From positions 1 to 31,524 of IMG/VR virus record IMGVR_UViG_3300029319_000283: 31,524 bases of DNA. One strand, 5' to 3'. This document shows, in pieces, positions 23,712 through 29,949 of this stretch; position 1 is the stretch's first letter, and every line of letters begins with the position of its first letter. This DNA comes from a virus. The notes below the pieces were generated by a model. That model ran no database searches. It was not told where the DNA came from and worked only from the letters and a program-made list of their open reading frames with translations. Position numbers and translations under genes: made by a program.

Positions 23712-23936
23712 TTATATTCCTTTCTTTTTGTTAAGACCTTTTGGGTCATACTGATCGTCAACAATTTCATCCGGCATAAATCTACTGCCTGTTCCATCGT
23801 CAAACCAATTGTTTAAAAACATTAGTGTTATCATAAATATCATAACATAACTGAACCATTTCACAAACCATATAAACAATCCGTAGGCTTGCTGTGCCTG
23901 TTCTAATGCTTGTTGCTTTACGTCATCATCATTCAT
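23712..23936 (-). CDS. Single-span membrane protein (74 aa)
   Basis: The N-terminus is acidic and Gln-rich (MNDDDVKQQALEQAQQAYG). A membrane span at about residues 21-42 (IWFVKWFSYVMIFMITLMFL) and an acidic-to-basic tail ending GLNKKKGI follow. Stop and next start are adjacent, consistent with one operon. No family recognised. Confidence 0.5.
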   Translation of the reverse strand: MNDDDVKQQALEQAQQAYGLFIWFVKWFSYVMIFMITLMFLNNWFDDGTGSRFMPDEIVDDQYDPKGLNKKKGI

Positions 23937-23945
23937 TCTTTTCTC

Positions 23946-24077
23946 CTATCCTGTTTGCAATAGCTTACCACAAACACCACATTCGTAACCATGATATCTG
24001 TGACCATCTTCAACAAACTCATAATAGATTGCGTTGTCATCGCAATCATGTTCCTCTTGCTGTTCTTCTTCATTCAT
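23946..24077 (-). CDS. Small zinc-ribbon-like protein (43 aa)
   Basis: ATG at 24077 overlaps the stop of the 47-aa gene, and AGGAG lies 8 nt upstream. The N-terminus is acidic (MNEEEQQEEHDCDDNA) and the C-terminus has YHGYECGVCGKLLQTG. The CXXC knuckle plus nearby Cys/His residues suggests a single zinc-binding knuckle. The function is not known; it could be a small adaptor. Confidence 0.5.
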   Translation of the reverse strand: MNEEEQQEEHDCDDNAIYYEFVEDGHRYHGYECGVCGKLLQTG

Positions 24078-24217
24078 TCTTTCAACTCCTCTTCTAGTTT
24101 CTCTTTTAGTTTCTGCTTTAGATCATCAGCTTTCTTTTTATCTTCTTTATTATTGAAGTCACCAAAGTCTACAATAACGTGCTTATCAAACCAATCGTGG
24201 TCAAATTCTTTACTCAT
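24074..24217 (-). CDS. Small highly charged helical protein (47 aa)
   Basis: Begins MSKEFDHDWFDKHVIVDFGD and ends in an uninterrupted Lys/Glu helix (DLKQKLKEKLEEELKE). AAGGAG lies 7 nt before the ATG, and both ends overlap neighbouring genes. No family recognised. Confidence 0.5.
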   Translation of the reverse strand: MSKEFDHDWFDKHVIVDFGDFNNKEDKKKADDLKQKLKEKLEEELKE

Positions 24218-24368
24218 CTTTTAACTCCTTCCTTAAAAGTTTTGCCTGGAAAATCTCATGTTGATGCCTACGCTTGGCAACCTTTTCCCTCTTGTCGTTG
24301 ATGGTCATGGTTGCCTTGCGTACAAACATAGGATTACGAGGCTTGGGTTGTTTAGTCTTTTTAGGCAT
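24210..24368 (-). CDS. Small very basic protein (52 aa)
   Basis: The start was placed at 24368, 2 nt after the upstream TAA, with GAGG about 11 nt upstream; the earlier ATG at 24419 lies inside the DUF3846-like gene. The sequence MPKKTKQPKPRNPMFVRKAT is followed by a basic helix (DKREKVAKRRHQHEIFQAKL). Its high Lys/Arg content suggests nucleic-acid binding. No family recognised. Confidence 0.5.
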   Translation of the reverse strand: MPKKTKQPKPRNPMFVRKATMTINDKREKVAKRRHQHEIFQAKLLRKELKDE

Positions 24369-24370
24369 AG

Positions 24371-24760
24371 TTAAGCCAACCTCAACTTTTCCATTCTCCA
24401 TCCCATAGGTATGCCCCACGTTATGCGACTTTTAATATCCTCCACAGTTGAGACACAATCCTTGCTGTTCCCCTCGTCATCGCATCCAATGACAAGACTC
24501 CGGTTTACCAACATCATATCTTGATCTTTATATTTTATGTTGTACCAATGCTTGTCCTCTGCCGGAGCATACAATCCTTCATCGTCAACATAGATGCCAT
24601 CCCCTCCGGTTGGTGTACGAACCACGTCAAAGGCTCGTACTTTGTGAGAGTTACCAAAAGAGTTAATGAAACTAAGATGCTCGTAGATAGTTTTATAATC
24701 TCCATTGTAATCTATTTGCATAATCGCCCTATGTTTTGGGTCTATCAATATAGCTTTCAT
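24371..24760 (-). CDS. DUF3846-like phage protein (129 aa)
   Basis: The pattern MKAILIDPKHRAIMQIDYNG, GDGIYVDDEGLYAPAEDKHW and SLVIGCDDEGNSKDC resembles DUF3846 proteins of phages and mobile elements (MKAILIDP..., GD.IYVDDEGL, ..G..ViG.DDEG). I match it from memory only. The biochemical function of that family is unknown to me. It overlaps the upstream gene by 4 nt (ATGA). Confidence 0.55.
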   Translation of the reverse strand: MKAILIDPKHRAIMQIDYNGDYKTIYEHLSFINSFGNSHKVRAFDVVRTPTGGDGIYVDDEGLYAPAEDKHWYNIKYKDQDMMLVNRSLVIGCDDEGNSKDCVSTVEDIKSRITWGIPMGWRMEKLRLA

Positions 24761-25134
24761 TTTGCTACCTCCTTTCCAAAATATCGCTTGGCTGTTTCCG
24801 TAGTAATGATGTACTCGCCACCATTCTTTAGGTCTTGAATGAGGTAGGGTTTAGTCCTAGCCTTGCGTCTAAAACCGGATAGGCTAAAGTCTTTGCCATC
24901 AAGCTTGGCTATTTTGGTGAGGTCTAACCCATCAATCTTAGCAAAGTCCTCTAGGTCTTTTTGACTTTGTGACTTAGCACCCTTCATTCTAAGATTAACT
25001 TTAAATGTAACCTCAGTATCGTTAAAATTGGCACTACCAATCTCAACAATAAACTGTTCAAGACTCTCATTATCGTTGAGGGCATCGTCTAATATTGCCC
25101 TAAGATCTTTTACCATTTTTCTATTTAATAACAT
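24757..25134 (-). CDS. Uncharacterised phage protein (125 aa)
   Basis: AAGGAG lies 6 nt before the ATG. The first 30 residues are acidic and helical (RAILDDALNDNESLEQFIVE), then comes a beta-rich middle (DTEVTFKVNLRMKGAKS) and a basic C-terminal half (LSGFRRKARTKPYLIQDLKN) ending in a small helix (TTETAKRYFGKEVAK). No catalytic motif. It could be a DNA- or RNA-binding accessory protein; no firm family assignment. Confidence 0.5.
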   Translation of the reverse strand: MLLNRKMVKDLRAILDDALNDNESLEQFIVEIGSANFNDTEVTFKVNLRMKGAKSQSQKDLEDFAKIDGLDLTKIAKLDGKDFSLSGFRRKARTKPYLIQDLKNGGEYIITTETAKRYFGKEVAK

Positions 25135-25151
25135 ATCGTTCTCCTTTTAAT

Positions 25152-25250
25152 TTAAAATTGAAAATACCATCTTACTAGTTGATCTAAAATATAACACGCT
25201 CCAACGAGCAATATAAAAACAGATAGTCCATGACCACTTTCTTTATACAT
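25152..25250 (-). CDS. Tiny single-span membrane protein (32 aa)
   Basis: Encodes MYKESGHGLSVFILLVGACY followed by ILDQLVRWYFQF, one membrane helix at about residues 9-25. GGAGGG lies 8 nt before the ATG, inside the 3' end of the methyltransferase gene, with an 8-nt overlap. The strong ribosome-binding site makes it a good microprotein candidate. Function unknown. Confidence 0.5.
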   Translation of the reverse strand: MYKESGHGLSVFILLVGACYILDQLVRWYFQF

Positions 25251-26562
25251 CTTTCATACCCTCCAATATGTGAGTTATAACATCTATAGTCCACCCATTG
25301 CCTAGCATCTTGTAGCGTTGGCTGTTGCTGACAGGCTTTGTAGTGTAGCGAATAAAGTTACCATCCTTGTCAAACTGTTCCCCACCAAAGTCACCATACT
25401 GAGTATATCCGTCCGGCACTGTTTGTAGTCTCTCACACTCCAAAGGTGTTAGCTTTCGCCATCTAAGACCATCAGTAAGGTGATTGTTATGTTCCCAAGA
25501 ACTAGTGGTGAGTGATGGAGTTTTGCCATCCTTGGCACGTAGTCCACCCTTGTTCCACCCTCTAGGCTGTTGGTAGATAAGCACGTTGTCTTTCTGTACT
25601 GTGCTAAGACAATTTGTTTTGTCATCCCCCCTAACCTCTAGATAAGGTTCAAGAGGTATATTCTTATCGTTGTCCTTACGTACACCATCAACCTTGCGTC
25701 TATTAACTATACGTCCACCTTTAGGGTTAGTGGTAGCAACCTTGGGTTCTCTATGTCCCCCTTGCATGGTTGTGAGTGTAGGAGCTTTGCCCTCCGGAGA
25801 GTAAACACGTTTGATAATATCGTAGCCTTTAATCTCTGCTGTTTCTCCTACTTGAATACACCCATTAGCGACAGCGTAAAGGCTGTCAGTGGATTGCTTG
25901 TACTGATTGGATAGTAATGCTCCGGATTTTTCTTGTTCCGGTGTAAAGGCTCTACTACGTGGATTAGTCTTGGCTCTTTCTTGTGCCTTGTCGGATAGCG
26001 TCCAACTTTCATCTAAACCATCCTCTAGTATATCGCCTAGCACAATCTCTTTATCCTTTGGTTGACTGATAGGTATAGCTTTATAGCTGTCTCCATCCCT
26101 AATGCCAAACCAATAGAGCCTATATCTGTTTTGTGCTGATACTAAAGAACTGTTGATAGCTGTAGGTTGAAAGCCTAATATGTCGGAAATTTGGTTTTTA
26201 TATTCCTCTTTCATTCTGACATTCTCAAGAAATATAAACTTAGGTTTTAACTCTTGTACTAATCGCCACCAATCAAAGAATAAACTACTTTGCTCTCCTT
26301 CTACTAAACCTTTACCAAGTCCGGCAAAAGATAGATCAGTGCAAGGCGAACCGGCAAGCATCAGATCAATCTTAGGAAGTGTGGACGTATCAATCTTTTT
26401 AACGTCTCCTAAGTGTATTGTATTAGGGTAATGGTATTTAGCTACAGCAATAGCATACTTGTCTATTTCACTAGCGTAGTATTTGTTTACCTCTATTCCG
26501 GCTTTCTCTAAGGCTATCTGACCTCCGGACAAACCATCAAAACAACTCAATACATTTATCAT
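25243..26562 (-). CDS. C5 cytosine DNA methyltransferase (orphan)
   Basis: 439 aa. Ordered motifs: I (VLSCFDGLSGG, residues 4-14), IV with catalytic C74 (AGSPCTDLS), VI ENV with E113, VIII with Q144/R146/R148 (SAQNRYRLYW), a target-recognition region about 200-360, and C-terminal motifs IX-X (RKLTPLECERLQTVPDGYT and RYKMLGNGW). It methylates cytosine at C5 in a sequence-specific way and probably protects phage DNA or alters host regulation. There is no restriction endonuclease next to it. AGAGGTGAC lies 6 nt upstream. The target site cannot be read from the protein. Confidence 0.93.
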   Translation of the reverse strand: MINVLSCFDGLSGGQIALEKAGIEVNKYYASEIDKYAIAVAKYHYPNTIHLGDVKKIDTSTLPKIDLMLAGSPCTDLSFAGLGKGLVEGEQSSLFFDWWRLVQELKPKFIFLENVRMKEEYKNQISDILGFQPTAINSSLVSAQNRYRLYWFGIRDGDSYKAIPISQPKDKEIVLGDILEDGLDESWTLSDKAQERAKTNPRSRAFTPEQEKSGALLSNQYKQSTDSLYAVANGCIQVGETAEIKGYDIIKRVYSPEGKAPTLTTMQGGHREPKVATTNPKGGRIVNRRKVDGVRKDNDKNIPLEPYLEVRGDDKTNCLSTVQKDNVLIYQQPRGWNKGGLRAKDGKTPSLTTSSWEHNNHLTDGLRWRKLTPLECERLQTVPDGYTQYGDFGGEQFDKDGNFIRYTTKPVSNSQRYKMLGNGWTIDVITHILEGMKDV

Positions 26563-26741
26563 TTTGTCACCTCTATCTTTCTTAATTCTAAGTTAACATA
26601 TCCGATAGTATTATGCATATCTCTAAACTCCAAACACTTTATTTCTGCACCTACTTCCTCACTATCTATTGAATACATTTTAATAGGTTTGTTTAAATCT
26701 CCTGTCTCTAGGAGTAGCTTTATTAAATCAATTGTTTTCAT
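26559..26741 (-). CDS. Small hypothetical protein upstream of methyltransferase (60 aa)
   Basis: GGAGGT lies 8 nt before the ATG. The sequence opens MKTIDLIKLLLETGDLNKPI and ends in a beta-prone segment (GYVNLELRKIEVTK). A small alpha/beta protein. The pattern LI..L....dln.pI.....d is seen in small phage proteins of unknown function. It overlaps the methyltransferase start by 4 nt (ATGA). Confidence 0.55.
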   Translation of the reverse strand: MKTIDLIKLLLETGDLNKPIKMYSIDSEEVGAEIKCLEFRDMHNTIGYVNLELRKIEVTK

Positions 26742-26768
26742 TCTGTTTGACCTCCAAGTGCAGGGAAA

Positions 26769-26963
26769 TTAATCCCTGCTCCTTATGTTGTCTGCATCTT
26801 GTAGGGTTGCAAACATTCCCCTTAATCTAGGAACAGTTCCTCTACCTTCGTAGATGCGTTGAACATATCCATTGTTTTTGGTTATTGTTCCACGTTTTCC
26901 ATAACGTGTTGTTTCCCTTCTGTAAGGAAGAAAAATTGTTTTGTTTAGTATTTGTCTAGTCAT
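26769..26963 (-). CDS. Small very basic protein (64 aa)
   Basis: The start at 26963 was chosen because GGAGGT lies 5 nt upstream; the longer frame from 27026 has no site. It is Arg/Lys/Thr/Tyr-rich (MTRQILNKTIFLPYRRETTR, RYGKRGTITKNNGYVQRIYEGRG), consistent with nucleic-acid binding. No family recognised. A possible leftward promoter lies just upstream. Confidence 0.5.
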   Translation of the reverse strand: MTRQILNKTIFLPYRRETTRYGKRGTITKNNGYVQRIYEGRGTVPRLRGMFATLQDADNIRSRD

Positions 26964-26997
26964 GTATGACCTCCATTTAGTTAATGTGTTTAAAATA

Positions 26998-27026
26998 TTT
27001 GTACTCGTTGTAATAATTAATGTCAA
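26998..27026 (-). promoter_or_regulatory. Possible internal leftward sigma70 promoter
   Basis: On the minus strand TTGACA (27026-27021) is followed after 17 nt by TACAAA (27003-26998). The -35 is a perfect match and the -10 matches 4 of 6. It lies in a short non-coding gap upstream of the basic 64-aa gene. An ATTTGACA-centred motif recurs at 29290-29297 and 27960-27967. Confidence 0.35.
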
Positions 27027-27030
27027 ATCT

Positions 27031-27204
27031 TTAATCCTCTTTCAGTAATATTCTTAATACATGTATAATATCACAATCACCTATCACTTGTGTCTCTCCT
27101 GTACTCTCGCTTACACGCTGTTGCTTTGCATAGCTTATTATATCACTAGGTAAATTTCTTTTGGTTAATACTTTTTGTATTGCTAATATTTCGTTTAATG
27201 TCAT
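27031..27204 (-). CDS. Small hypothetical protein (57 aa)
   Basis: Begins MTLNEILAIQKVLTKRNLPS and ends in a hydrophobic/charged helix (DIIHVLRILLKED). Ribosome-binding site AAGGA is directly upstream. It lies 10 nt downstream of the nucleotidase stop. Mainly helical; no family recognised. Confidence 0.5.
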   Translation of the reverse strand: MTLNEILAIQKVLTKRNLPSDIISYAKQQRVSESTGETQVIGDCDIIHVLRILLKED

Positions 27205-27214
27205 TTCCTTCTCC

Positions 27215-27781
27215 TCAAATCTTTCCGAATAAGTGTATTAATTTATTTTCTAACTTATCTAGTTTGCTTTCGTTAGCTTGATATCTGATTGTTAAACCTC
27301 CATGTTGTTTAAACTCCTCTAAGTTGGTTGGTCTATCATCTATTAGGAGATTTGGTTCTCCATAACTACCTTGTTGATAATGTGTTATACCTCTATCAAT
27401 ATTTGTTATTGCTGTTGCCCACCTCCATTTTTTATCTGAATAAATTCTTTTCTTGTTAAAATCGTTATCAAAAGCATAACCGAAAAGATTATCTAACCAT
27501 ATGTCTTTATGTTTAGAACTATTTTCTTCATCCCCTTTTAGAGGTGTTGAAAGTATAGACCAACGTCCTTTAGTGTACCTCTCCACCATATGAAGAAATT
27601 TAATTGTTGTTGGAAAGATAGGTATTCTACTAAAAAAGTCTGTTCCGGATAATCTTTGGATTACATCCTCTTGTGTCGGAATATCTTTCCAATGGTTTAC
27701 ACCAAATTCTAAAGCTAAAGCTTTGAAAAAATCTGCAATCACTCCATCCATATCAACATACGTCCAATTAACTTTTTTCAT
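27215..27781 (-). CDS. HAD-superfamily 5'(3')-deoxyribonucleotidase-like protein
   Basis: 188 aa. HAD motif I is VDMDGVIADF with D10 (nucleophile) and D12; motif II is in WSILSTPLKG (Ser/Thr); a Lys-rich segment near 115-120 may supply motif III; motif IV is LLIDDRPTNLEEF with the DD pair. A small helical cap lies between motifs I and II. This resembles NT5C-type deoxyribonucleotidases, common in phages, which dephosphorylate nucleoside monophosphates and could help recycle host nucleotides alongside the class II reductase. GAGGAG lies 8 nt upstream; the ATG overlaps the 42-aa gene stop. Confidence 0.75.
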   Translation of the reverse strand: MKKVNWTYVDMDGVIADFFKALALEFGVNHWKDIPTQEDVIQRLSGTDFFSRIPIFPTTIKFLHMVERYTKGRWSILSTPLKGDEENSSKHKDIWLDNLFGYAFDNDFNKKRIYSDKKWRWATAITNIDRGITHYQQGSYGEPNLLIDDRPTNLEEFKQHGGLTIRYQANESKLDKLENKLIHLFGKI

Positions 27782-27906
27782 TTTTCAATCTCCTCTGTTG
27801 TTTCTTCCCATAAATCCCAAAACCTTTTATTGTATTCTTCCTCTGTTAGGTTTGGCTTATCCTCTAAAAGCTGTTTGGCTTTTTCGTAATCTATTTTCAT
27901 TTTCAT
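27778..27906 (-). CDS. Small charged hypothetical protein (42 aa)
   Basis: Reads MKMKIDYEKAKQLLEDKPNL, then an acidic helix (TEEEYNKRFWDLWEETTEEIEK). Its TGA overlaps the nucleotidase ATG. GAGGTCAAC lies upstream of the ATG. No family recognised. Confidence 0.5.
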   Translation of the reverse strand: MKMKIDYEKAKQLLEDKPNLTEEEYNKRFWDLWEETTEEIEK

Positions 27907-27954
27907 TTGTTGACCTCTTTTTTTGTTTATAATCTCTCTTACCATACATAAATA

Positions 27955-28080
27955 TTAAATGTCAAATTTATTTTTATTATAATCTTTCATTCCTATTTTA
28001 TAATCTTGTATTGCTAAATAAACCATGACCGGAACAGAAAGAAAAAATAATATTGTTGTTGCTATTATAAAGCCTATCAT
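27955..28080 (-). CDS. Tiny single-span membrane protein (41 aa)
   Basis: GGAGGT lies 6 nt before the ATG. Encodes a membrane helix at about residues 2-23 (MIGFIIATTILFFLSVPVMV) followed by a polar Lys/Asn tail (DYKIGMKDYNKNKFDI). It is the second gene of the leftward operon. Function unknown. Confidence 0.55.
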   Translation of the reverse strand: MIGFIIATTILFFLSVPVMVYLAIQDYKIGMKDYNKNKFDI

Positions 28081-28094
28081 TTGTTTACCTCCTA

Positions 28095-28835
28095 TTAGTT
28101 AATAACAAAACCTGAATTGTCTTTACGTGCCTTACCCTTAGCTTTTAAACCTACAACTACATTTTTAGGGTCAAGAAAACGTAAATCATCCTTATCACCA
28201 TTTATTACTTTTAAGTTTAAAAACTCTTTAGGTAAATCTTTTCTAAAGACTACAGCAATATTTAAACCATTCTTGATAGCTGTTTTGTAGTGTTCAGAAT
28301 ACCAAGTATTAGCTTGTGAATAACTCCACGTTAAAGAATAGTTTTTAATCTTGGAAACATCACGTTTAAAAATCTTGGTGTAGTCGTAGAAAACCACGTT
28401 AGGAAATAAATCAAATACTGTTTTATTATCTTTCATTATTATCTTTTCCCATTGTATGTCCGTTGTTCCGTTTAATCTTACGCAAGCTTGAACACCGGAT
28501 TTAGTACACTTGTTTTCAAATTTAGTAATATCTTGAAAGAGTAAATCTAAAAACTTTTCTCTTTCCTTGTAAAACATTGTTGTCTTTCTTTTACGTGCGT
28601 CTTGTACGGTGTTTGTAGTCTCTCCTTTTTTAAATATACCTCCACGTCCTGCAGTATTAAGACAAGGTTTAAAACAGCTAGCTTTTTCTGCTAGTGGACA
28701 AGAATTATATTCTTTATCATCTATCAATAGTTTAAATGGTGTTCCATAAAATATAGCTGTTACATATTCTTTTCCGTCACCTTTTATTGTCTTAGCATTG
28801 TTTCCGGCACTGATTATATTTCCTTTAAAATTCAT
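28095..28835 (-). CDS. Cys-containing phage/plasmid protein of unknown function, first gene of leftward operon
   Basis: The start was set at 28835, where AGGTGA lies about 5 nt upstream (246 aa); an ATG at 28868 lacks a site. It has a cysteine cluster SCPLAEKASCFKPCLNTAGRG near residues 45-65, then KRKTTMFYKEREKFLDLLF, VRLNGTTDIQWE, and FYDYTKIFKR..K. I recall proteins with these same blocks (CP.A..C...CL.TAGRG, RLNGTSD..WE, FYDYTK) on many phages and plasmids, possibly related to the gene product 88 (GP88) family. Their role is unknown to me. As the first gene after the control region it is probably expressed early. Confidence 0.6.
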   Translation of the reverse strand: MNFKGNIISAGNNAKTIKGDGKEYVTAIFYGTPFKLLIDDKEYNSCPLAEKASCFKPCLNTAGRGGIFKKGETTNTVQDARKRKTTMFYKEREKFLDLLFQDITKFENKCTKSGVQACVRLNGTTDIQWEKIIMKDNKTVFDLFPNVVFYDYTKIFKRDVSKIKNYSLTWSYSQANTWYSEHYKTAIKNGLNIAVVFRKDLPKEFLNLKVINGDKDDLRFLDPKNVVVGLKAKGKARKDNSGFVIN

Positions 28836-29170
28836 TATATCACCTATTAGTTTTGTTGCTGTTGTCATTATCTAAGACATAAAAAATAAAATATGTAAAT
28901 AGTTTTTTTAAATTTTTTTACATTACGTCACGTCAACTATAAATTGTATATGTCCAATCTTGTTAATCCGTTGGTGTAAAACGACCAACAAAAAATATCC
29001 GGTATGCTTTCAGACACAATAAATGCAAACGGATAATTAAACAGTTTGTTTTTTAAGCAATAACAAGGACATAAATAATTATTTTTGTTGGAGAGTAGAG
29101 AATAAAATAAAAAACAGTCTTATATGTGCCGGATAAAATAAAAAATACACCATAACAGCACCAAAACGAC

Positions 29171-29197
29171 ATACCCTGCGAGGGCCGCCTGGGGTAT
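29171..29197. other. GC-rich hairpin inside the AT-rich control region
   Basis: ATACCC (29171-29176) pairs with GGGTAT (29192-29197). A competing short stem CCCT/AGGG (29174-29177 with 29181-29184) closes a 3-nt loop. The segment is locally GC-rich within a strongly AT-rich region. It has no T-tract, so it is not a simple terminator. Confidence 0.4.
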
Positions 29198-29201
29198 ATG
29201 C

Positions 29202-29229
29202 GTATACGTATACACAGAAATACACAGAA
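29202..29229. repeat. 12-bp palindrome followed by tandem TACACAGAA repeats
   Basis: GTATACGTATAC at 29202-29213 is a perfect palindrome. It overlaps two copies of TACACAGAA at 29211-29219 and 29221-29229, exactly 10 nt apart, one helical turn. The spacing suggests a protein-binding site, such as an operator or origin iterons. Confidence 0.45.
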
Positions 29230-29267
29230 GGGGCATTTTAGTTGTAAACCACTTTAACATAGAGGGT

Positions 29268-29295
29268 CTAATATAGTTAAAGGGGATAGTGTCAA
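29268..29295 (-). promoter_or_regulatory. Possible leftward sigma70 promoter
   Basis: Minus-strand TTGACA (29295-29290), then 16 nt, then TATTAG (29273-29268), which matches the -10 consensus at 4 of 6. It faces away from the rightward promoter and could start the leftward operon. Confidence 0.4.
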
Positions 29296-29304
29296 ATTAT
29301 TATA

Positions 29305-29333
29305 TTGACATATCTGAAGATCGATGATATAAC
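29305..29333 (+). promoter_or_regulatory. Strong sigma70-like rightward promoter
   Basis: TTGACA (29305-29310), a 17-nt spacer, then TATAAC (29328-29333): a perfect -35 and a 5-of-6 -10 at the ideal distance. It is upstream of the rightward genes starting at 29469 and flanked by the TTTTAGTTRTAA repeats. Confidence 0.7.
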
Positions 29334-29468
29334 ATAGGCAGAGCCTTTTAGTTATAACATTAAAGTCTTAACAATCATTTAATAACTTTAAAAAACATTA
29401 TAACTAAAAAGTTATAACTACACTTAGTTGTAAATATTATTTAATTTCCTAGTAAAAAAGTGTTGACA

Positions 29469-29750
29469 ATGAAAGATTCCAAAGTAAAACTATATCCATC
29501 TGAAAAGGTTATCGAAGATTTTTATGCTGCAGTAGCCAGTAAAAATGAAAAGAAGCTTAAAAAGGTTCATATTCCTAAATCAGATGTGTTCTATATACGT
29601 GAAGCCATCTATCAAAGAACAGGGAATCTCTACTCCCTAGACCACGTTGAACGCTCCATGTACCTCGAAGGACTCCTACGTCCTGATGAAGTGCTAGAAC
29701 CTAAAAGACCTAGAGGTTATTGTTCCTATGACACCGATGATGTTGGATAG
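29469..29750 (+). CDS. Small phage protein of unknown function (93 aa)
   Basis: The ATG at 29469 is preferred over the GTG at 29460; neither has a strong ribosome-binding site. The protein is basic, opening MKDSKVKLYPSEKVIEDFYA, with a helical middle and the block RTGNLYSLDHVERSMYLEGLL near residues 50-70, ending acidic. I recall similar proteins next to lysis genes of marine phages but know no function. As the first gene after the strong promoter it might be regulatory. It overlaps the next gene by 23 nt. Confidence 0.5.
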   Translation: MKDSKVKLYPSEKVIEDFYAAVASKNEKKLKKVHIPKSDVFYIREAIYQRTGNLYSLDHVERSMYLEGLLRPDEVLEPKRPRGYCSYDTDDVG

Positions 29751-29949
29751 ATGGAAGATATTACCACGACTAATGATGCTGACTATGACAGGCGTTTACA
29801 TTCGCTGCGTAGAATGGGCTTTGAGTGTTGGACCAGACTTGACAACCCAACAAGCATCCCTGATATCCGTGATTACCGGAGCGATGACAGGCAGTTTCGC
29901 CATTTGGATGAACGCAGAACGCTCCAACGAAAAAGAGGTAGACAGATGA
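29728..29949 (+). CDS. Small two-helix membrane protein, holin-cassette component (73 aa)
   Basis: Two predicted membrane segments: about residues 15-33 (RLMMLTMTGVYIRCVEWALS) and 41-61 (QASLISVITGAMTGSFAIWM), joined by a short polar turn with a Thr-Thr-Gln-Gln. The C-terminus is charged. AGAGG is about 11 nt upstream of the ATG. It lies in the lysis cassette, so it may be a holin or a holin partner; the two-helix form with both ends inside is also typical of small holins. Confidence 0.5.
   Translation: MTPMMLDRWKILPRLMMLTMTGVYIRCVEWALSVGPDLTTQQASLISVITGAMTGSFAIWMNAERSNEKEVDR

Larger units (their letters stand above)
29236..29433. repeat. Dispersed TTTTAGTTRTAA repeat array
   Basis: Near-identical copies at 29236-29247 (TTTTAGTTGTAA) and 29346-29357 (TTTTAGTTATAA), an inverted copy at 29398-29409, and a shorter copy TTAGTTGTAA at 29424-29433. 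GTTATAAC at 29411-29418 is itself a palindrome. The array surrounds the rightward promoter, so the repeats are likely operator or initiator binding sites. Confidence 0.5.
28836..29468. other. Divergent non-coding control region (about 600 nt)
   Basis: The only stretch longer than 300 nt without a gene. It separates the leftward replication operon from the rightward lysis operon and is more AT-rich than its surroundings. It holds a rightward promoter, a possible leftward promoter, the TTTTAGTTRTAA repeats, a 12-bp palindrome, tandem TACACAGAA repeats, a GC-rich hairpin and a direct repeat AAAACGAC at 28978 and 29163. It is a natural candidate for early promoters and operators and possibly the replication origin or attP. 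No tRNA-like sequence was seen. Confidence 0.6.

Noticed and set aside
25243-26562. Restriction-modification system
   Set aside because: The methyltransferase has no neighbouring endonuclease; adjacent genes are a 60-aa protein and a 32-aa membrane peptide. An orphan phage methylase is more likely.
27931-27965. TTTGACA motif like the -35 at 27021 and 29290
   Set aside because: No -10-like hexamer lies 16-18 nt downstream on the minus strand, and the motif overlaps the stop region of the 41-aa gene. A promoter could not be supported.
28867-28936. TTGACG (28936-28931) and GATAAT (28872-28867) as a leftward promoter for the first replication-side gene
   Set aside because: The two elements are far too distant to be paired, and neither has a good partner at 16-18 nt. 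The site at 29268-29295 is a better, though still weak, candidate.
28836-29468. tRNA gene or tRNA-end attP in the control region
   Set aside because: No cloverleaf, T-arm GTTCGA-type segment or CCA end was found on either strand by eye.
29751-29945. ORF of 97 aa overlapping the two-helix membrane gene in another frame
   Set aside because: The Arg/Asp-rich N-terminal part is a shadow of the hydrophobic coding in the 73-aa gene. Only the 3' end from 29946 has its own start and ribosome-binding site, and that part is annotated separately.
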